The position numbers and the translations under genes are program-made. Shown piece by piece: positions 1 to 9,305 of a DNA stretch of 64,000 bases (positions are counted from its first letter, which is position 1; every line of letters begins with the position of its first letter). The stretch is taken from contig WSYH01002419.1 of the NCBI GenBank assembly GCA_036426205.1, forward strand, positions 23,502 through 87,501, in the 5' to 3' direction. Source of the DNA: Ascaphus truei. Its lineage: Eukaryota > Chordata > Amphibia > Anura > Ascaphidae. Below the pieces are notes generated by a model, which searched no databases, was not told the DNA's origin, and worked only from the letters and a program-made list of their open reading frames with translations.

Positions 1-787
1 TGGCCTCAGAGCCCTCCACCCAGTGTAACCCATACAAAGCCATGCGGGTCACATAAGTGACATAGGTCTCCTGAGGGTGCCTCTCCTCCAGCCGGAACTT
101 ACCCCGGTAAGCTTCAGGGGTAAAACCATGCTGAAACAGCAAAAGTTCTTTCAGGTGGTCATAGTCATCAGCAAACTCCTCTGTAAGCGCCATCAAAGTC
201 TGTTTAGCCAAGCCGGAGAGTAGCGGGTCCAGGCGTGCAACCCTATGCTGGGGAAGCACCCCGTACCGCCGGCACTGCGTTTCAAAGTTCCTTAGAAACA
301 TGTCAATCCGGTCAGTGCCCTCCACATACTTGGTGAGACTGTGCTTGTCCAGTTGGAGTCCATCTCTGGGGGGTCGGACCGGGGGGCAATAAGCGGGTCT
401 GTTCATTGCCATAGAGATAAACTTTAGCCGCTCCTCCGGTGTCCCTCGGTCTCCCCACGCTGTTATCAGTGCCAGCATTTCAGGGGTAAACGGACTGGGA
501 GCCGCAGCTATCAGTGCCCCTCCTGCTGCACTTGTCCTGGGAGGTGCACTTGGTCCCTCCCCGGGATCCTGCCGGCCCGGCACTGGGTTCAGTCCCTGAT
601 CTCCGGGCGGCTGTAAAAGGGCAAGCTGAGCTACTTCCAGGACCTCTGGATGCTCAGCTTCATATGCGGTGACTGCAGCAACCATGTCTTCGACCTCCTG
701 GTCCACATATTCCAGTCCATAGGCACGGCACTTGTCTTTTAGCGGATTTCTAGTTCTCAGGTAATAGAGGTTCTCCGCTTCACTCAT
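1..787 (-). CDS. Retrotransposon Gag (Ty3/gypsy, SCAN-like capsid), N-terminal part, runs off window
   Basis: On the minus strand a frame opens at the ATG at 787-785 and stays open for all 262 codons to the window edge. The product starts MSEAENLYYLRTRN, then has a Pro/Gly/Ala-rich linker (about residues 75-115). From about residue 145 a helical capsid-like region follows, with landmarks KYVEGTDRIDMFLRNFE, LLSGLAKQTLMALTEE and FRLEERHPQETYVTYVTRM. This arrangement is typical of the capsid of Gmr1/gypsy-type LTR retrotransposons, the group from which the vertebrate SCAN domain is thought to derive. A polyadenylation hexamer and an LTR-like end lie upstream in the same orientation, so this is the gag end of an element entering from the left. 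The frame is undamaged in the visible part. Family assignment rests on remembered patterns, not a search. Confidence 0.7.
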   Translation of the reverse strand, partial: MSEAENLYYLRTRNPLKDKCRAYGLEYVDQEVEDMVAAVTAYEAEHPEVLEVAQLALLQPPGDQGLNPVPGRQDPGEGPSAPPRTSAAGGALIAAAPSPFTPEMLALITAWGDRGTPEERLKFISMAMNRPAYCPPVRPPRDGLQLDKHSLTKYVEGTDRIDMFLRNFETQCRRYGVLPQHRVARLDPLLSGLAKQTLMALTEEFADDYDHLKELLLFQHGFTPEAYRGKFRLEERHPQETYVTYVTRMALYGLHWVEGSEA

Positions 788-940
788 GGCTCTGAGTTCT
801 GGGTCACAGCAGTGAGGTGGTGTGACAACTTGCGTTACTTGTTGCACTACTGTGTGTTCAATATCTTTAGTCCCAGGAACTTGCAATTACTATCAAGTTC
901 CCACTGGATCACAGTACCCCGCAGAATACTGTAATCCAGG

Positions 941-2700
941 TCCAGTTCAGTCCCACCCGCTGCCACCAGTTATATTAATACGCCTGTGACGATAGCTTCC
1001 ACAGGCTTATTAATATTACACAAAAATAATTGGGTTTGAACTGAACGAGGCTTAAGATATAATAAATTGTATTTATTCCTTAGAATAAAGGTGAACACAA
1101 CAGATAATACAGTAACAAACAAGAAGTACACTTACTTAAGGGTTGGGGAATGAGAAGTATGATGTAGCATTTCTTTCAGCAGTGAGGAAATCATTCAGGT
1201 GATATCAGGTAACCATATCAGCAAACGAAGACAAAGGATATATGGGTGGACAGCAGTTTATAAACCATTCTCCTTCTATTCTTAACCTTAAGCACAGGGG
1301 ATTGGTTTACAATTACCTCCAGCCACTCACTAACGTGAGAAAGCATTCTGACCCATGCCCCCCTGCTAGTTGGCACATGCGCAGTAGAACTCTGGGGGTC
1401 TCATTTCTGAAGCCCCACATTTACGTCAGGAATGCCAGACAGTCTACGATTTGGAGTTCTGGCAGGAAAACCTTTGTTGAAAGGTGTTAACTGGAACACT
1501 TAAGACCTGCCCTGGTTTGGGCTTCGGATAAACAGTGAGGGTGATAAAACTCTTTGAACAGCACTTAAATCCTAGACATAGCGGCGTCCCCAGGGCCATC
1601 TGCTACCTTATGGCCCAAAAGAATTTCTTCTGGGTCTTTGTCCATACCTTAAGATACACTATTAAGCATAAAACATAAACGTATTAAAATATCCGGTTCC
1701 GTTAGGTTTAGCAGGTCCAAACTTCCCAGTTCGCATTGCCAGAACTGGGACACCATATGGTCCAAAAAGCGACTGGCTACGACCTAAGAAACCGGAGTTA
1801 CACCAATGCACATTAAATCATTTTAATACAAAAATCTCCATTGAAAAAGAAATCTCAGCTTTTCACTAAATCCCCATTGAAAACAACGGGCAGCTCCGCC
1901 ATAGACTTTCAATGGTAAATCGCCGCCATTGAAGTCAATGGGGGTTTTCTGCCATTGAAGTCTATGGGAAAAGTCCCGAACTTCAAGGGGGTCCATACTC
2001 CGTCGGGTTGGTCCAAGCGGGTCAAGGATGGTTCTGCAGCGATGCCGGAGCAGTGGCTACAGATACCCCAAACCCTGATCCGCTGAACCCTCCGGAACCG
2101 GAGATATGGATTCCTAAAATTCAGCATTTCTCACTTAGTCATTTTTCTGAGCCGTTTCTGCCGCCGCCGGCAAAGCCTATGGCGCGACCCGCTCTATCTG
2201 GTTCGACCCTTATCGGGGGTCCAGGATTCGGGGACCCGGTGGTGGTCGAGTGGGGGGACGCTTAGGAACTAGGGGCAAAAAGAATTTTATCCCTAGGTGC
2301 CCTAAAACAGTTTATTTCCCCGCTAATTGACGTTGAACTTGACCCAGTGATTTTAGCTCTTTTGAAGGACATTGTATCCGCTGTGCGGTTTGCGGTCTGG
2401 ACGGCAGCCAACTAGGTTACCTCGAGGCATCTCCATTGAAGTCAATGAGCCCATTGACTTTCAATGGGAAACCGCCGCTCTCCCTCTCGGACGCCACCTG
2501 CTGGTCACTACAGGAAACAGGACGAAAACAGCACAAATTCCTATTGAAATGCATTGAGCCCTAATGGCGGCCAATGGGGACCTGCAAAATGGTGTCCGAA
2601 AAGGCGGGAAACTTACACAAAGAGCTATAATCATTAAAGAATTATTAACCCTTGTGCTCCCGGATGGATTCTAGTGTGTGTGTGATGCAAACACTGAGTA
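941..2700 (-). mobile_element. 5' LTR and leader of the gypsy-like element, outer boundary unresolved
   Basis: Reading minus, the gag ATG is preceded by a leader and, at about 969-950, by TGGTGGCAGCGGGTGGGA. That looks like a primer-binding site abutting an LTR end near 970. A minus-strand AATAAA at 1077-1072 sits about 100 bp before this end, as expected for the R/U5 part of an LTR. I could not find the other LTR boundary or a target duplication, so the right limit is approximate. Between 1897 and 2470 there are several short inverted motifs of the type CCATTGAAGTCAATGG. No host gene is visible. Confidence 0.45.
969..1019. repeat. Hairpin at the LTR end
   Basis: Bases 969-988 are the reverse complement of 1000-1019 at 18 of 20 positions, with an 11-base loop. 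The stem lies at the U5 end of the putative LTR, next to the primer-binding-site-like sequence. Confidence 0.6.
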
Positions 2701-3155
2701 ACCAGACATTACAATGGAACAGGGGAAAATACATTTACATGTCATAACAAGGGTTACATCACATTTCTGGACCTCAGCCCAGTTAACCCCTTGTCTCCCT
2801 GGTGCGGTCAGGGGTGGCCAAATGGGGTGCAACCCCTTTAATACCGGGCCACCCCCTCTCTCCCTCTACACCTCCAATCCAATCACTTTACCTGTCGCTC
2901 TCACACACTGTATGACAAGTGAAAGCTGATTGGTTGGAAATGAAAAAGGCGCCCCAAAATTCCGGCCCATTACTGATTGAATGAGGATTGAACGGATTAC
3001 CAGGGTCTTATAATGCAGCATAAATGGGGACGCCAATAGACAAATACCATTATAATATTTTATTTTTAAGTGATGTAAATTTGTTTTATAAATCATTTTT
3101 TAATGTGTTTTTACTTTTGAAAATCTGATCACCCTACCTGAATGGCACATCGTAT
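2701..3155. other. Unassigned sequence
   Basis: AT-rich DNA with short open frames only. I see no coding exon and no repeat boundary here. Confidence 0.4.
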
Positions 3156-3307
3156 TTAAAAAGGAGCAATCCAAGCCAGTGACTTTTTTTCCACATAGGT
3201 TTGAAGCAGGGGTTTCTAAGGAGCTGAACCCCATTAATTCCAGCTCCGGGGTCCCCTGCTTCCAGAGATACTTACCTCCGTAGGGGGTGCCAGGAGATAA
3301 GTGGGTC
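3156..3307 (+). mobile_element. TTAA-target MITE, left part (split by later insertions)
   Basis: TTAA at 3156-3159 is followed by AAAGGAGCAATCCAAGCC and then by the GGGGTCCCCTGCTTCCAGAG and ACTTACCTCCGTAGGGGGTG blocks. The same blocks occur in the complete copy at 59176-59571 and the partial copy near 27654-28009. The terminal pattern and TTAA target resemble the T2-type MITEs described in Xenopus. The copy is cut at 3307 by the LTR element and resumes at 7876-7903 and again after 9180. Confidence 0.6.
3303..3307. repeat. Target-site duplication GGGTC (left)
   Basis: GGGTC at 3303-3307 directly precedes the TG of the 5' LTR and is repeated exactly at 7871-7875 directly after the CA of the 3' LTR. 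This is the 5-bp duplication expected of integrase-mediated insertion. Confidence 0.85.
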
Positions 3308-3944
3308 TGTAACAGGGGAGTAATCCCTGTTCAAGTAATGTGCCTTTAATCTGGCAGTGTGGTGGTTAACTGCTGGTAGTCAATTAATAAACACCACCTG
3401 CCTGATTGCTTACAAAAGCCTGTCTGTTGAGACAGGAAGTGACTCCTTAGCTCTGAATGAGAGCTGACCTTTGGAGATACAGAGGAGTGTTCTTGAGACT
3501 CCCAGGAGAGACTGACCAAGAGAACACACATCTCTGGAGCTGACCGGTCTTGAGCTCTACCCAGCATAGCTGATTGCAAGACACCAAATAAGACTTCTAA
3601 ACCTGGATGCTGATATTTTCTGTGCACGCACGGCTGCGGTTCCAGGAGAGCAGAGAAGCTTACTCTACAGCAAGAAACAGATAATACTTTCATAATTAAG
3701 AGACTGCTTATATCTGCTTATTTCATTCTATATGTTTGGGGCTGGGAGAAATGCTTAACTAACGGAGATGGGAATTAATTGCATAGGATTTCACTAGAAA
3801 TAATCCCAAGCGAATAGAAGCTTTGTCCCCCCCCCCTGTGTTTGGATGATTTCCTGATAAAAAGGAAAAGACACAATAAAGTCTTATTATAATTTCACCT
3901 TATAAAAGCCTCCAATTGTTTACCTCTGTGAACGTCCGTCTACA
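3308..3944 (+). repeat. 5' LTR (637 bp)
   Basis: It starts TGTAACAGGGGAGTAATCCC and ends CGTCCGTCTACA. A polyadenylation hexamer AATAAA lies at 3875-3880. The sequence is about 97% identical by eye to 7236-7870, with scattered substitutions and small indels in a C run. Confidence 0.9.
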
Positions 3945-4725
3945 TATGGTGTCCGAGGTGGGACAAGAGGTGTCTTTGAAGTTAAAAAGGACCGGAGATT
4001 TTTATGTGACATTTTTTGTTATGCTTTTTGCCTACAAACAGTCTGAGAAAAAAAAACCCTCACGCAGCAGAGATCAGAGTTAAAGGGATACACACTGCAC
4101 TGAAACTTACAAAAACCCAGAAGAGACTGCTGAAGTAGCTAAACCTTATTTTGCCTATCACAAAGTGTAATATGGTCATTGAAATAGGGTTTTGCCTTCC
4201 AGACATAGTCAGGGTTCAAGAAGTGAGTCAGCCCTTAAAAAGGGATAGGTGTTTGTTGTTTTCAAAAGTTTCGCTTAAGCAGTGAATACAGATGGTGACC
4301 CACGAGTGGTACTGATTTTGCAAATAAAGGTTGCCACACCGCATAGGGCTACCAGCTGTGAAGGGAGTATATGCAGAAAAGTGTGAAAATTGATACAAGA
4401 CTGTGCTGAAGCAGGGGAATTTTTAGCAAACAAATGCTGAGTGTTGAGTCACCCTGCCGTGAATGAAAGAATGTTTTTTTTTCTGCAAGTCAAAAAATTC
4501 TGCCTATATATATATATATATCTTGGGAGCAAAAACAGACACCCAAAGTGTGAAGTGTGAATGCCATAATACCCAAAGATGAGACTGAAAATTACTGAAC
4601 TCAGGCAGAAAAACAAATTCTGTTGCTGAAGCGGAGAGATTGCACCTAGCAAGTAAATGGTGTAGAGCAAATAGACTTTTTTACCTAGCAACTGCACATC
4701 TTGTATACCTGATAAGAGAAAATGC
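3945..4725 (+). other. Leader of the LTR element
   Basis: It begins with the primer-binding-site candidate and contains only short frames, poly-A/T tracts and a (TA)n run at about 4505-4521. A 163-codon open frame on the opposite strand (4940-4449) overlaps the start of the coding region. It shows no recognisable domain, and I treat it as a shadow. Confidence 0.5.
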
Positions 4726-5007
4726 ATGAACAGTACTGCTGATATTGAAAAAAAAAAAATTCCCAAGAAAGAAAAGTCTACAGAGATGCCTGTGAGAGCT
4801 ACGACCTCTACAAGCAAAATATGCCCATCTGTAGGACTACCACAATTGGGAGTTCTAGCAAATACAGTGGCAACAGCTGCAATAGTGCCTCCTGAGGTCA
4901 GGAAGAAAATTACACCTGATAGCCTAAAAATGGAGGACAAGATGCAGCGTTCCTGTAATGAACCCTACCCCACGGAAGAGTGGCCCTTCCAGTCCAATAA
5001 AGAGTAA
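4726..5007 (+). CDS. N-terminal segment of the coiled-coil ORF, ended by an in-frame TAA
   Basis: A 93-residue frame begins MNSTADIEKKKIPKKEKSTE and is rich in Lys, Thr, Ser and Pro with no recognised domain. Its stop is at 5005-5007. The same frame is then open without a stop from 5008 to 6063, passing through EYDQQETEREQQITQYFCQL before the Met at 5257. The original protein therefore probably started here, or was made by stop readthrough. Whether this stop is decay or functional cannot be told from one copy. Confidence 0.45.
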   Translation: MNSTADIEKKKIPKKEKSTEMPVRATTSTSKICPSVGLPQLGVLANTVATAAIVPPEVRKKITPDSLKMEDKMQRSCNEPYPTEEWPFQSNKE

Positions 5008-6066
5008 GACATCTCTTACGGGGAACCCGAACCGTGTCACACCCACAAAACACCCCAAGAATGGTGGGGGTGCCTGAACTCGGCACGAACAGAAAAGACC
5101 GCTACCTTTGACGAATATGATCAGCAGGAGACAGAGCGGGAGCAGCAGATCACCCAATATTTCTGTCAGCTAAAGCAACTGCAAGAAAAGCCTGGCGTAT
5201 ATAATGAAGCCGCTAACATTTCAAATGAAGATGGAGACCCCAATATCCCTGAAGGGATGGTGTCATCCAAATCAAAAAGGCGGAAAAAGAAAAAGAAAAG
5301 CAGTTCTTCACTTACCGTGGAAGGAACAGACACGTCCGCAGATCCTGTGGAGGAAAAGGGGGACCGAGTTGCCCTGCAGCCTAGAGAAAATGGAGAATTC
5401 GTCACGCGGTTAACCGAATATCCAGAGGGCCGAAGGCAGAAGTCGTGTTCCCCAAAGAAGTGTCTGTCCGGTGCCAACAGTGAGGAACCCTCAACAAGTC
5501 ATCCCAGGGAAGCGGAGCCGGAACCAGTGAGTGACGATCCCTTGACCAGCCCTGAAGACGCCCTGAAAATTGCCAGGCATGACTGTGATCTGCTCTGTGA
5601 AGAATTGGAAAGGGAGAGAAAAAATAATGCTGAGCTACAGAAGACTGTGCTCGCAATTTACTCTGCGGCCAAGACCGAATTGGAGGATCTCAAGACTGAG
5701 CTAGATACTGCAAAGGCTACTATTTCCGCCATGGATGAAAAGCAGAGCCAATCGGATAAAATGGTGGCTACGCTAAAGCGGAAGTATGAGGAGGCACTGA
5801 AGCAGTTGACAGTCTTCCAGCAAGAGGTTCACACTCTTCGCATAGAGCTGAATGCCTCACATCATGAGACCAACAGCTGCCGCATAGACCTGGAAGTTTC
5901 CAGAAAGGAACTACACAGTCTCACTGAGGAGCTGGACATTGCTAAAGAAACTATTGGTAATCTTGATACAGATCTCAAAGTCTCTCAGAAGGAGCTTCAG
6001 ACCCCTCAACCTAGAGAAGGAAGTCTCACGCCAGGAGAGTGTCATTCTCAAAGCAGATGTGTGTAA
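5008..6066 (+). CDS. Coiled-coil protein of the LTR element, first frame
   Basis: The frame is open from 5008 to the stop at 6064-6066; the first Met is at 5257 (269 residues from there). After that Met comes a basic tract (SKSKRRKKKKKSSSS), a plausible nuclear-localisation or RNA-binding segment. A Ser/Pro/Glu-rich stretch follows. From about residue 105 to the frame break there is long heptad-patterned sequence with repeated phrases such as LEVSRKELHSLTEELDIAKE and LDTDLKVSQKELQ. This predicts an extended coiled coil rather than a folded capsid. At about 6001-6010 the coiled-coil pattern leaves this frame and continues in the next one. The change is explained by one extra C in the run ACCCCTC. 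I do not recognise the family and assign no function beyond probable self-association. Confidence 0.6.
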   Translation, partial: DISYGEPEPCHTHKTPQEWWGCLNSARTEKTATFDEYDQQETEREQQITQYFCQLKQLQEKPGVYNEAANISNEDGDPNIPEGMVSSKSKRRKKKKKSSSSLTVEGTDTSADPVEEKGDRVALQPRENGEFVTRLTEYPEGRRQKSCSPKKCLSGANSEEPSTSHPREAEPEPVSDDPLTSPEDALKIARHDCDLLCEELERERKNNAELQKTVLAIYSAAKTELEDLKTELDTAKATISAMDEKQSQSDKMVATLKRKYEEALKQLTVFQQEVHTLRIELNASHHETNSCRIDLEVSRKELHSLTEELDIAKETIGNLDTDLKVSQKELQTPQPREGSLTPGECHSQSRCV

Positions 6067-7276
6067 ATGGAAGGAGGACTGCAAAGAAGCCCTGAAAAAT
6101 ACAGAGACTGAAAAAAGAGAAAATTCAAGATTAAAAAGAGAAAACTTAAAACTGAAAGAAGAAAATTTTCAGTTGCCAGAAGAAGTCAAGGAAAAGTTTG
6201 AAGCAGAGCACCGACTGCAGAACGAACTGCAAGGTCTGCGTACACACCTCCAGTATGCTGAGGAGAAGCAGCGAACTCTGCAGGATGACAATCTGCAGGC
6301 TGCTAAAGAAATTCAAGTGCTGCGGGAACGTCTGATGACCCTGAGCATCGCCAAAGCAACGCTAAAAGCCAAGCTTAGAATCCAGGTGACGCGGCACAAA
6401 AGGGAGCACAAGAAGGTCCAGAAACTGAAACAAGTAACTGTGGCCCAAGCAAAGAAGTTCATAGTGCTCCACAATACAATAAAAATGTGGAGGCAGGCTC
6501 AGAGAAAGCAAAGCATGCAGATAAATTCCCTGAGAAGAGACTTGCAAAACGCACTCAAAAAACAGGGATCTCTCGCGGATAAGATTACAGTCCTACAAGG
6601 ACAAGTATTGACCCTGACTAAGCGTCAGTATCCCACAGCCTCAAAAACCCATGAAGACAAGGGTACAGTGAGAGCTGGGAATACCGCTCATCTGAAAGAC
6701 AAGGTTGCAAAATTTGAACCACCTAAACAAGCACTAGCAAAACCTTCAGCCACCCAGCAGGCAACAAAAGAAGGTACACGTGCTGAATTAAAACCAGAAG
6801 AATCCTTAGCTGATGAAGCTGAAAAGATGGGACATTCTCTGGAAGTGGGTGTGGAATTGCAACTTAATCTAAAAGGGGCTGAACTAGTAACCCCATTGAG
6901 TGGGAAAAGGGCGGTTTTTAAACGCTCTGCAACTGCTGCCATACAGCATGCCTACAATAAGACGAGCACCCGACGCGAGGGAAATCTCATGACCGCGCAC
7001 GTAGAAAAAAGACTATACTTGGAGAAAGTCCTCCTCGAGCGACTGAGGGATGCTGATCTCAAACACCTTCAGGAGGAGACACGAATAAACTGGAGAAAGG
7101 GCTCCAATCCCAACAGGACTGAGGGTTCTCTTCCTCCATCCACTCTCATTCAAGTCACTGAGATATCTAGAATGAGAGTGGAAGGATGGGCTTTGGCCGT
7201 GGCAAGCCCGAGCTTCCCACAAACAGGGGAGGTATGTAACAGGGGAGTAATCCCTGTTCAAGCAATGTGCCTTTAA
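6009..7276 (+). CDS. Coiled-coil protein of the LTR element, continuation in the +1 frame
   Basis: From about 6009 the coiled-coil pattern continues (LNLEKEVSRQESVILKADV) in the frame that is open from at least 5939 to 7276. Visible parts are a Lys/Glu heptad region (ENSRLKRENLKLKEENFQL), a long helix with many Leu/Gln/Arg (LQNELQGLRTHLQYAEEKQR), and a basic helix (VTRHKREHKKVQKLKQVT). A Pro/Ala/Lys-rich linker and a C-terminal helix around YLEKVLLERLRDADLKHLQE follow. The frame runs through the polypurine tract and 40 bp into the 3' LTR before stopping, so the natural C-terminus may overlap the LTR. No enzyme motif is present. A host origin for this coding sequence is possible but unproven. 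Confidence 0.6.
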
Positions 7277-7870
7277 TCTGGCAGTGTGGTGGTTAACTGC
7301 TGGTAGTCAATTAATAAACACCACCTACCTGATTGCTTACAAAGCCTGTCTGTTGAGACAGGAAGTGACTCCTTAGCTCTGAATGAGAGCTGACCTTTGG
7401 AGATACAGAGGAGTGTTCTTGAGACTCCCAGGAGAGACTGACCAAGAGAACACACATCTCTGGAGCTGACTGGTCTTGAGCTCTGCCCAGCATAGCTGAT
7501 TGCAAGACACCAAATAAGACTTCTAAACCTGGATGCTGATATTTTCTGTGCACGCACGGGTGCGGTTCCAGGAGAGCAGAGAAGCTTACTCTACAGCAAG
7601 AAACAGATAAGACTTTCATAATTAAGAGACTGCTTATATCTGCTTATTTCATGCTATATGTTTGGGGCTGGGAGAAATGCTTAACTAACGGAGATGGGAA
7701 TTAATTGCATAGGATTTCACTAGAAATACTCCCAAGTGAATAGAAGCTTTGTTCCCTCCCCCTGTGTTTGGATGATTTCCTGATAAAAAGGAAAAGGCAC
7801 AATAAAGCCTTATTATAATTTCACCTTATAAAAGCCTCCAATTGTGTACCTCTGTGAACGTCCGTCTACA
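7236..7870 (+). repeat. 3' LTR (635 bp)
   Basis: It runs TGTAACAGGGG to GTCCGTCTACA, matches the 5' LTR at about 97%, has AATAAA at 7801-7806 and is followed by the GGGTC duplication. Confidence 0.9.
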
Positions 7871-7875
7871 GGGTC

Positions 7876-7903
7876 CCTTTGCTTTTTAAAGTTCCCACAT
7901 CAC
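7876..7903 (+). mobile_element. Fragment of the split TTAA-type MITE
   Basis: These 28 bp lie between the LTR element and the L1. Joined to the sequence after the L1, they match the MITE interior seen at 59337-59360 (the CTTTTTAAAGTTCCC-type block followed by GTGGGCCAATAGG). Confidence 0.5.
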
Positions 7904-9167
7904 TCCTAAATTCCCACCGGGGTGTTCCCCTAAATATGTGGAACAACTCAGGAGTATGGACATGCTAGCTACAAAAGATCTTATCAAAGGAGGAGAGATT
8001 CTCTCATACCAGGAGTTAAAACAAAAACCCCACAGATAGAACCTACCAATCTTTAGCTACTTACAGATCCGACACTTTCTCCAAAAGTTTTCTCAGAATT
8101 GCAAATTTAACACCCTGTCGAACTTTGAAAAACTATGTATGGAGGGTCTCTATAGAGGTGGTTTAATCTCGGAAATATACATGGGGATAGCATCTCACGC
8201 AACGTCCCAACCCCACAATTACATGCGGAAATGGGCTGATGACCTAAATATAGAAATAGATAAAGACTGGAGGGATATCTGGGAATCTGCATCTAAAACA
8301 TCAATTTGTACAGTAACGAAAGAAAATATATATAAAATTTTATTTCAATGGTACTTAACCCTGAGAAGATTGAGCCAGATCTTCCCAGGAACACCAGATC
8401 TCTGCTGGAGAGGATGTGGTATGAGAGGGGACATGGTTCACATCTGGTGGGATTGTCCACGAATACAGAAATTTTGGACCATGATTCAAGATCTGATATT
8501 CGAAAGCACAGATCTGAGGATACCTATAGACCCGCTGACATTCCTACTAGCAAAACCAATAGAGGAATTACAAACTCCAATAAGCAAACTTATATCATTT
8601 ATCCTCACAGCGGCTCGATGCTCTATAGCAGCCGCGTGGAAAAATATAAACCCCCCATCGAGACGTACTGTAATCATAAGAGTTAACAACGTTAAACTAA
8701 TGGAAAAGCTATCAGCCCAATTAAACCATTCCCTTGACAAGTTCGACAAGATATGGGAACCCTGGTCCCTAGAGTAAAGTACCCTATCCCAAAGAAAGAA
8801 ATAAGATAACACATAGTTGACCGAAGTTTAGACAACCCAAGGAACGATATTAAGAGAATCCCTTCTAAAAAACCTTAAGTATCGGGTAATTAGGTTGCTT
8901 CACCTCCCCCCCCCTCAGGTCCTCCTCTTCCTTCTATCTGTACCTCTTCTTTAACTCTACCTATTTTATAGGTACTATAAGTACGCCCCACAGGATTTGT
9001 TCACAAAGCCGCTATAGTACACGCTCTGTATTAGAACTATCATGATTTTTATTATGTTAAAAATTCTACAAATGGTTCACTGAACATATACCTGGTGATG
9101 CGAAGATCAATGCCTAAAATGATGTTACTGTGTTGTGAAAACAATAAAAAAGATTGAAACAAAAAAA
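7904..9167 (+). mobile_element. 5'-truncated L1-type LINE
   Basis: The insertion is flanked by a 13-bp duplication, GTTCCCACATCAC at 7891-7903 and GTTCCCGCATCAC at 9168-9180 (12 of 13 identical). It ends in an A-rich tail after an AATAAA, the hallmark of target-primed reverse transcription. It carries only the C-terminal end of ORF2. Confidence 0.75.
8139..8777 (+). pseudogene. L1 ORF2 C-terminal fragment
   Basis: A 212-residue open frame corresponds to the region after the reverse transcriptase of L1/Tx1-type ORF2. The diagnostic part is CWRGCGMRGDMVHIWWDC, a C-x3-C-x7-H-x4-C zinc-knuckle-like motif followed by a hydrophobic helix and a LTAARCSIAAAWK segment, as in L1 C-termini. Endonuclease and RT domains are missing because the copy is 5'-truncated, so it cannot move by itself. 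The frame itself is intact, which suggests a young copy. Confidence 0.75.
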
Positions 9168-9180
9168 GTTCCCGCATCAC

Positions 9181-9305
9181 GTGGGCCAATAGGAAGCTGC
9201 ACCGGATGATGTCACAGCTTCCTATTGGCCCGCAGGGCGCGGGAGCTTTGCAAAACTCCGCCATTACGTGATCCCTGCAACTGGAGCGGCTACTGGGACC
9301 CCCGT
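9181..9305 (+). mobile_element. TTAA-type MITE, central part after the L1
   Basis: It resumes GTGGGCCAATAGGAAGCTG and shows the internal near-palindrome of this family: CTTCCTATTGGCCC opposite GGGCCAATAGGAAG, around the GATGATGTCAC core. The match to the copies near 27750 and 59380 fades after about 9305, so the right end is lost. Confidence 0.5.

Larger units (their letters stand above)
3308..7870 (+). mobile_element. LTR retrotransposon encoding a coiled-coil protein, non-autonomous
   Basis: Two direct LTRs (3308-3944 and 7236-7870, both TG...CA) flank a 3.3-kb internal region, and the whole is bounded by the exact duplication GGGTC. TGGTGTCCGAGGTGGGA at 3947-3963 follows the 5' LTR as a primer-binding-site candidate, and a purine-rich tract (AAACAGGGGAGG) precedes the 3' LTR. 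Inside I find no protease, reverse transcriptase, RNase H, integrase or zinc knuckle. The only substantial coding capacity is a lysine/glutamate-rich coiled-coil protein in frames spanning 4726-7276. The hand-counted LTR difference of about 16 sites in 636 suggests a fairly recent insertion. It must have been mobilised by another element's enzymes. Confidence 0.85.

Noticed and set aside
3346..3693. 115-codon minus-strand frame, repeated at 7311-7619
   Set aside because: It lies wholly inside the LTRs, is antisense to the element, and has no recognisable domain.
4449..4940. 163-codon hydrophobic minus-strand frame
   Set aside because: Antisense to the Lys-rich start of the element's coding region; A-rich DNA read backwards gives Phe/Leu-rich frames that mimic membrane proteins.
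3303..7875. Endogenous retrovirus
   Set aside because: No gag, pol or env is present; the structure is that of a non-autonomous LTR element.
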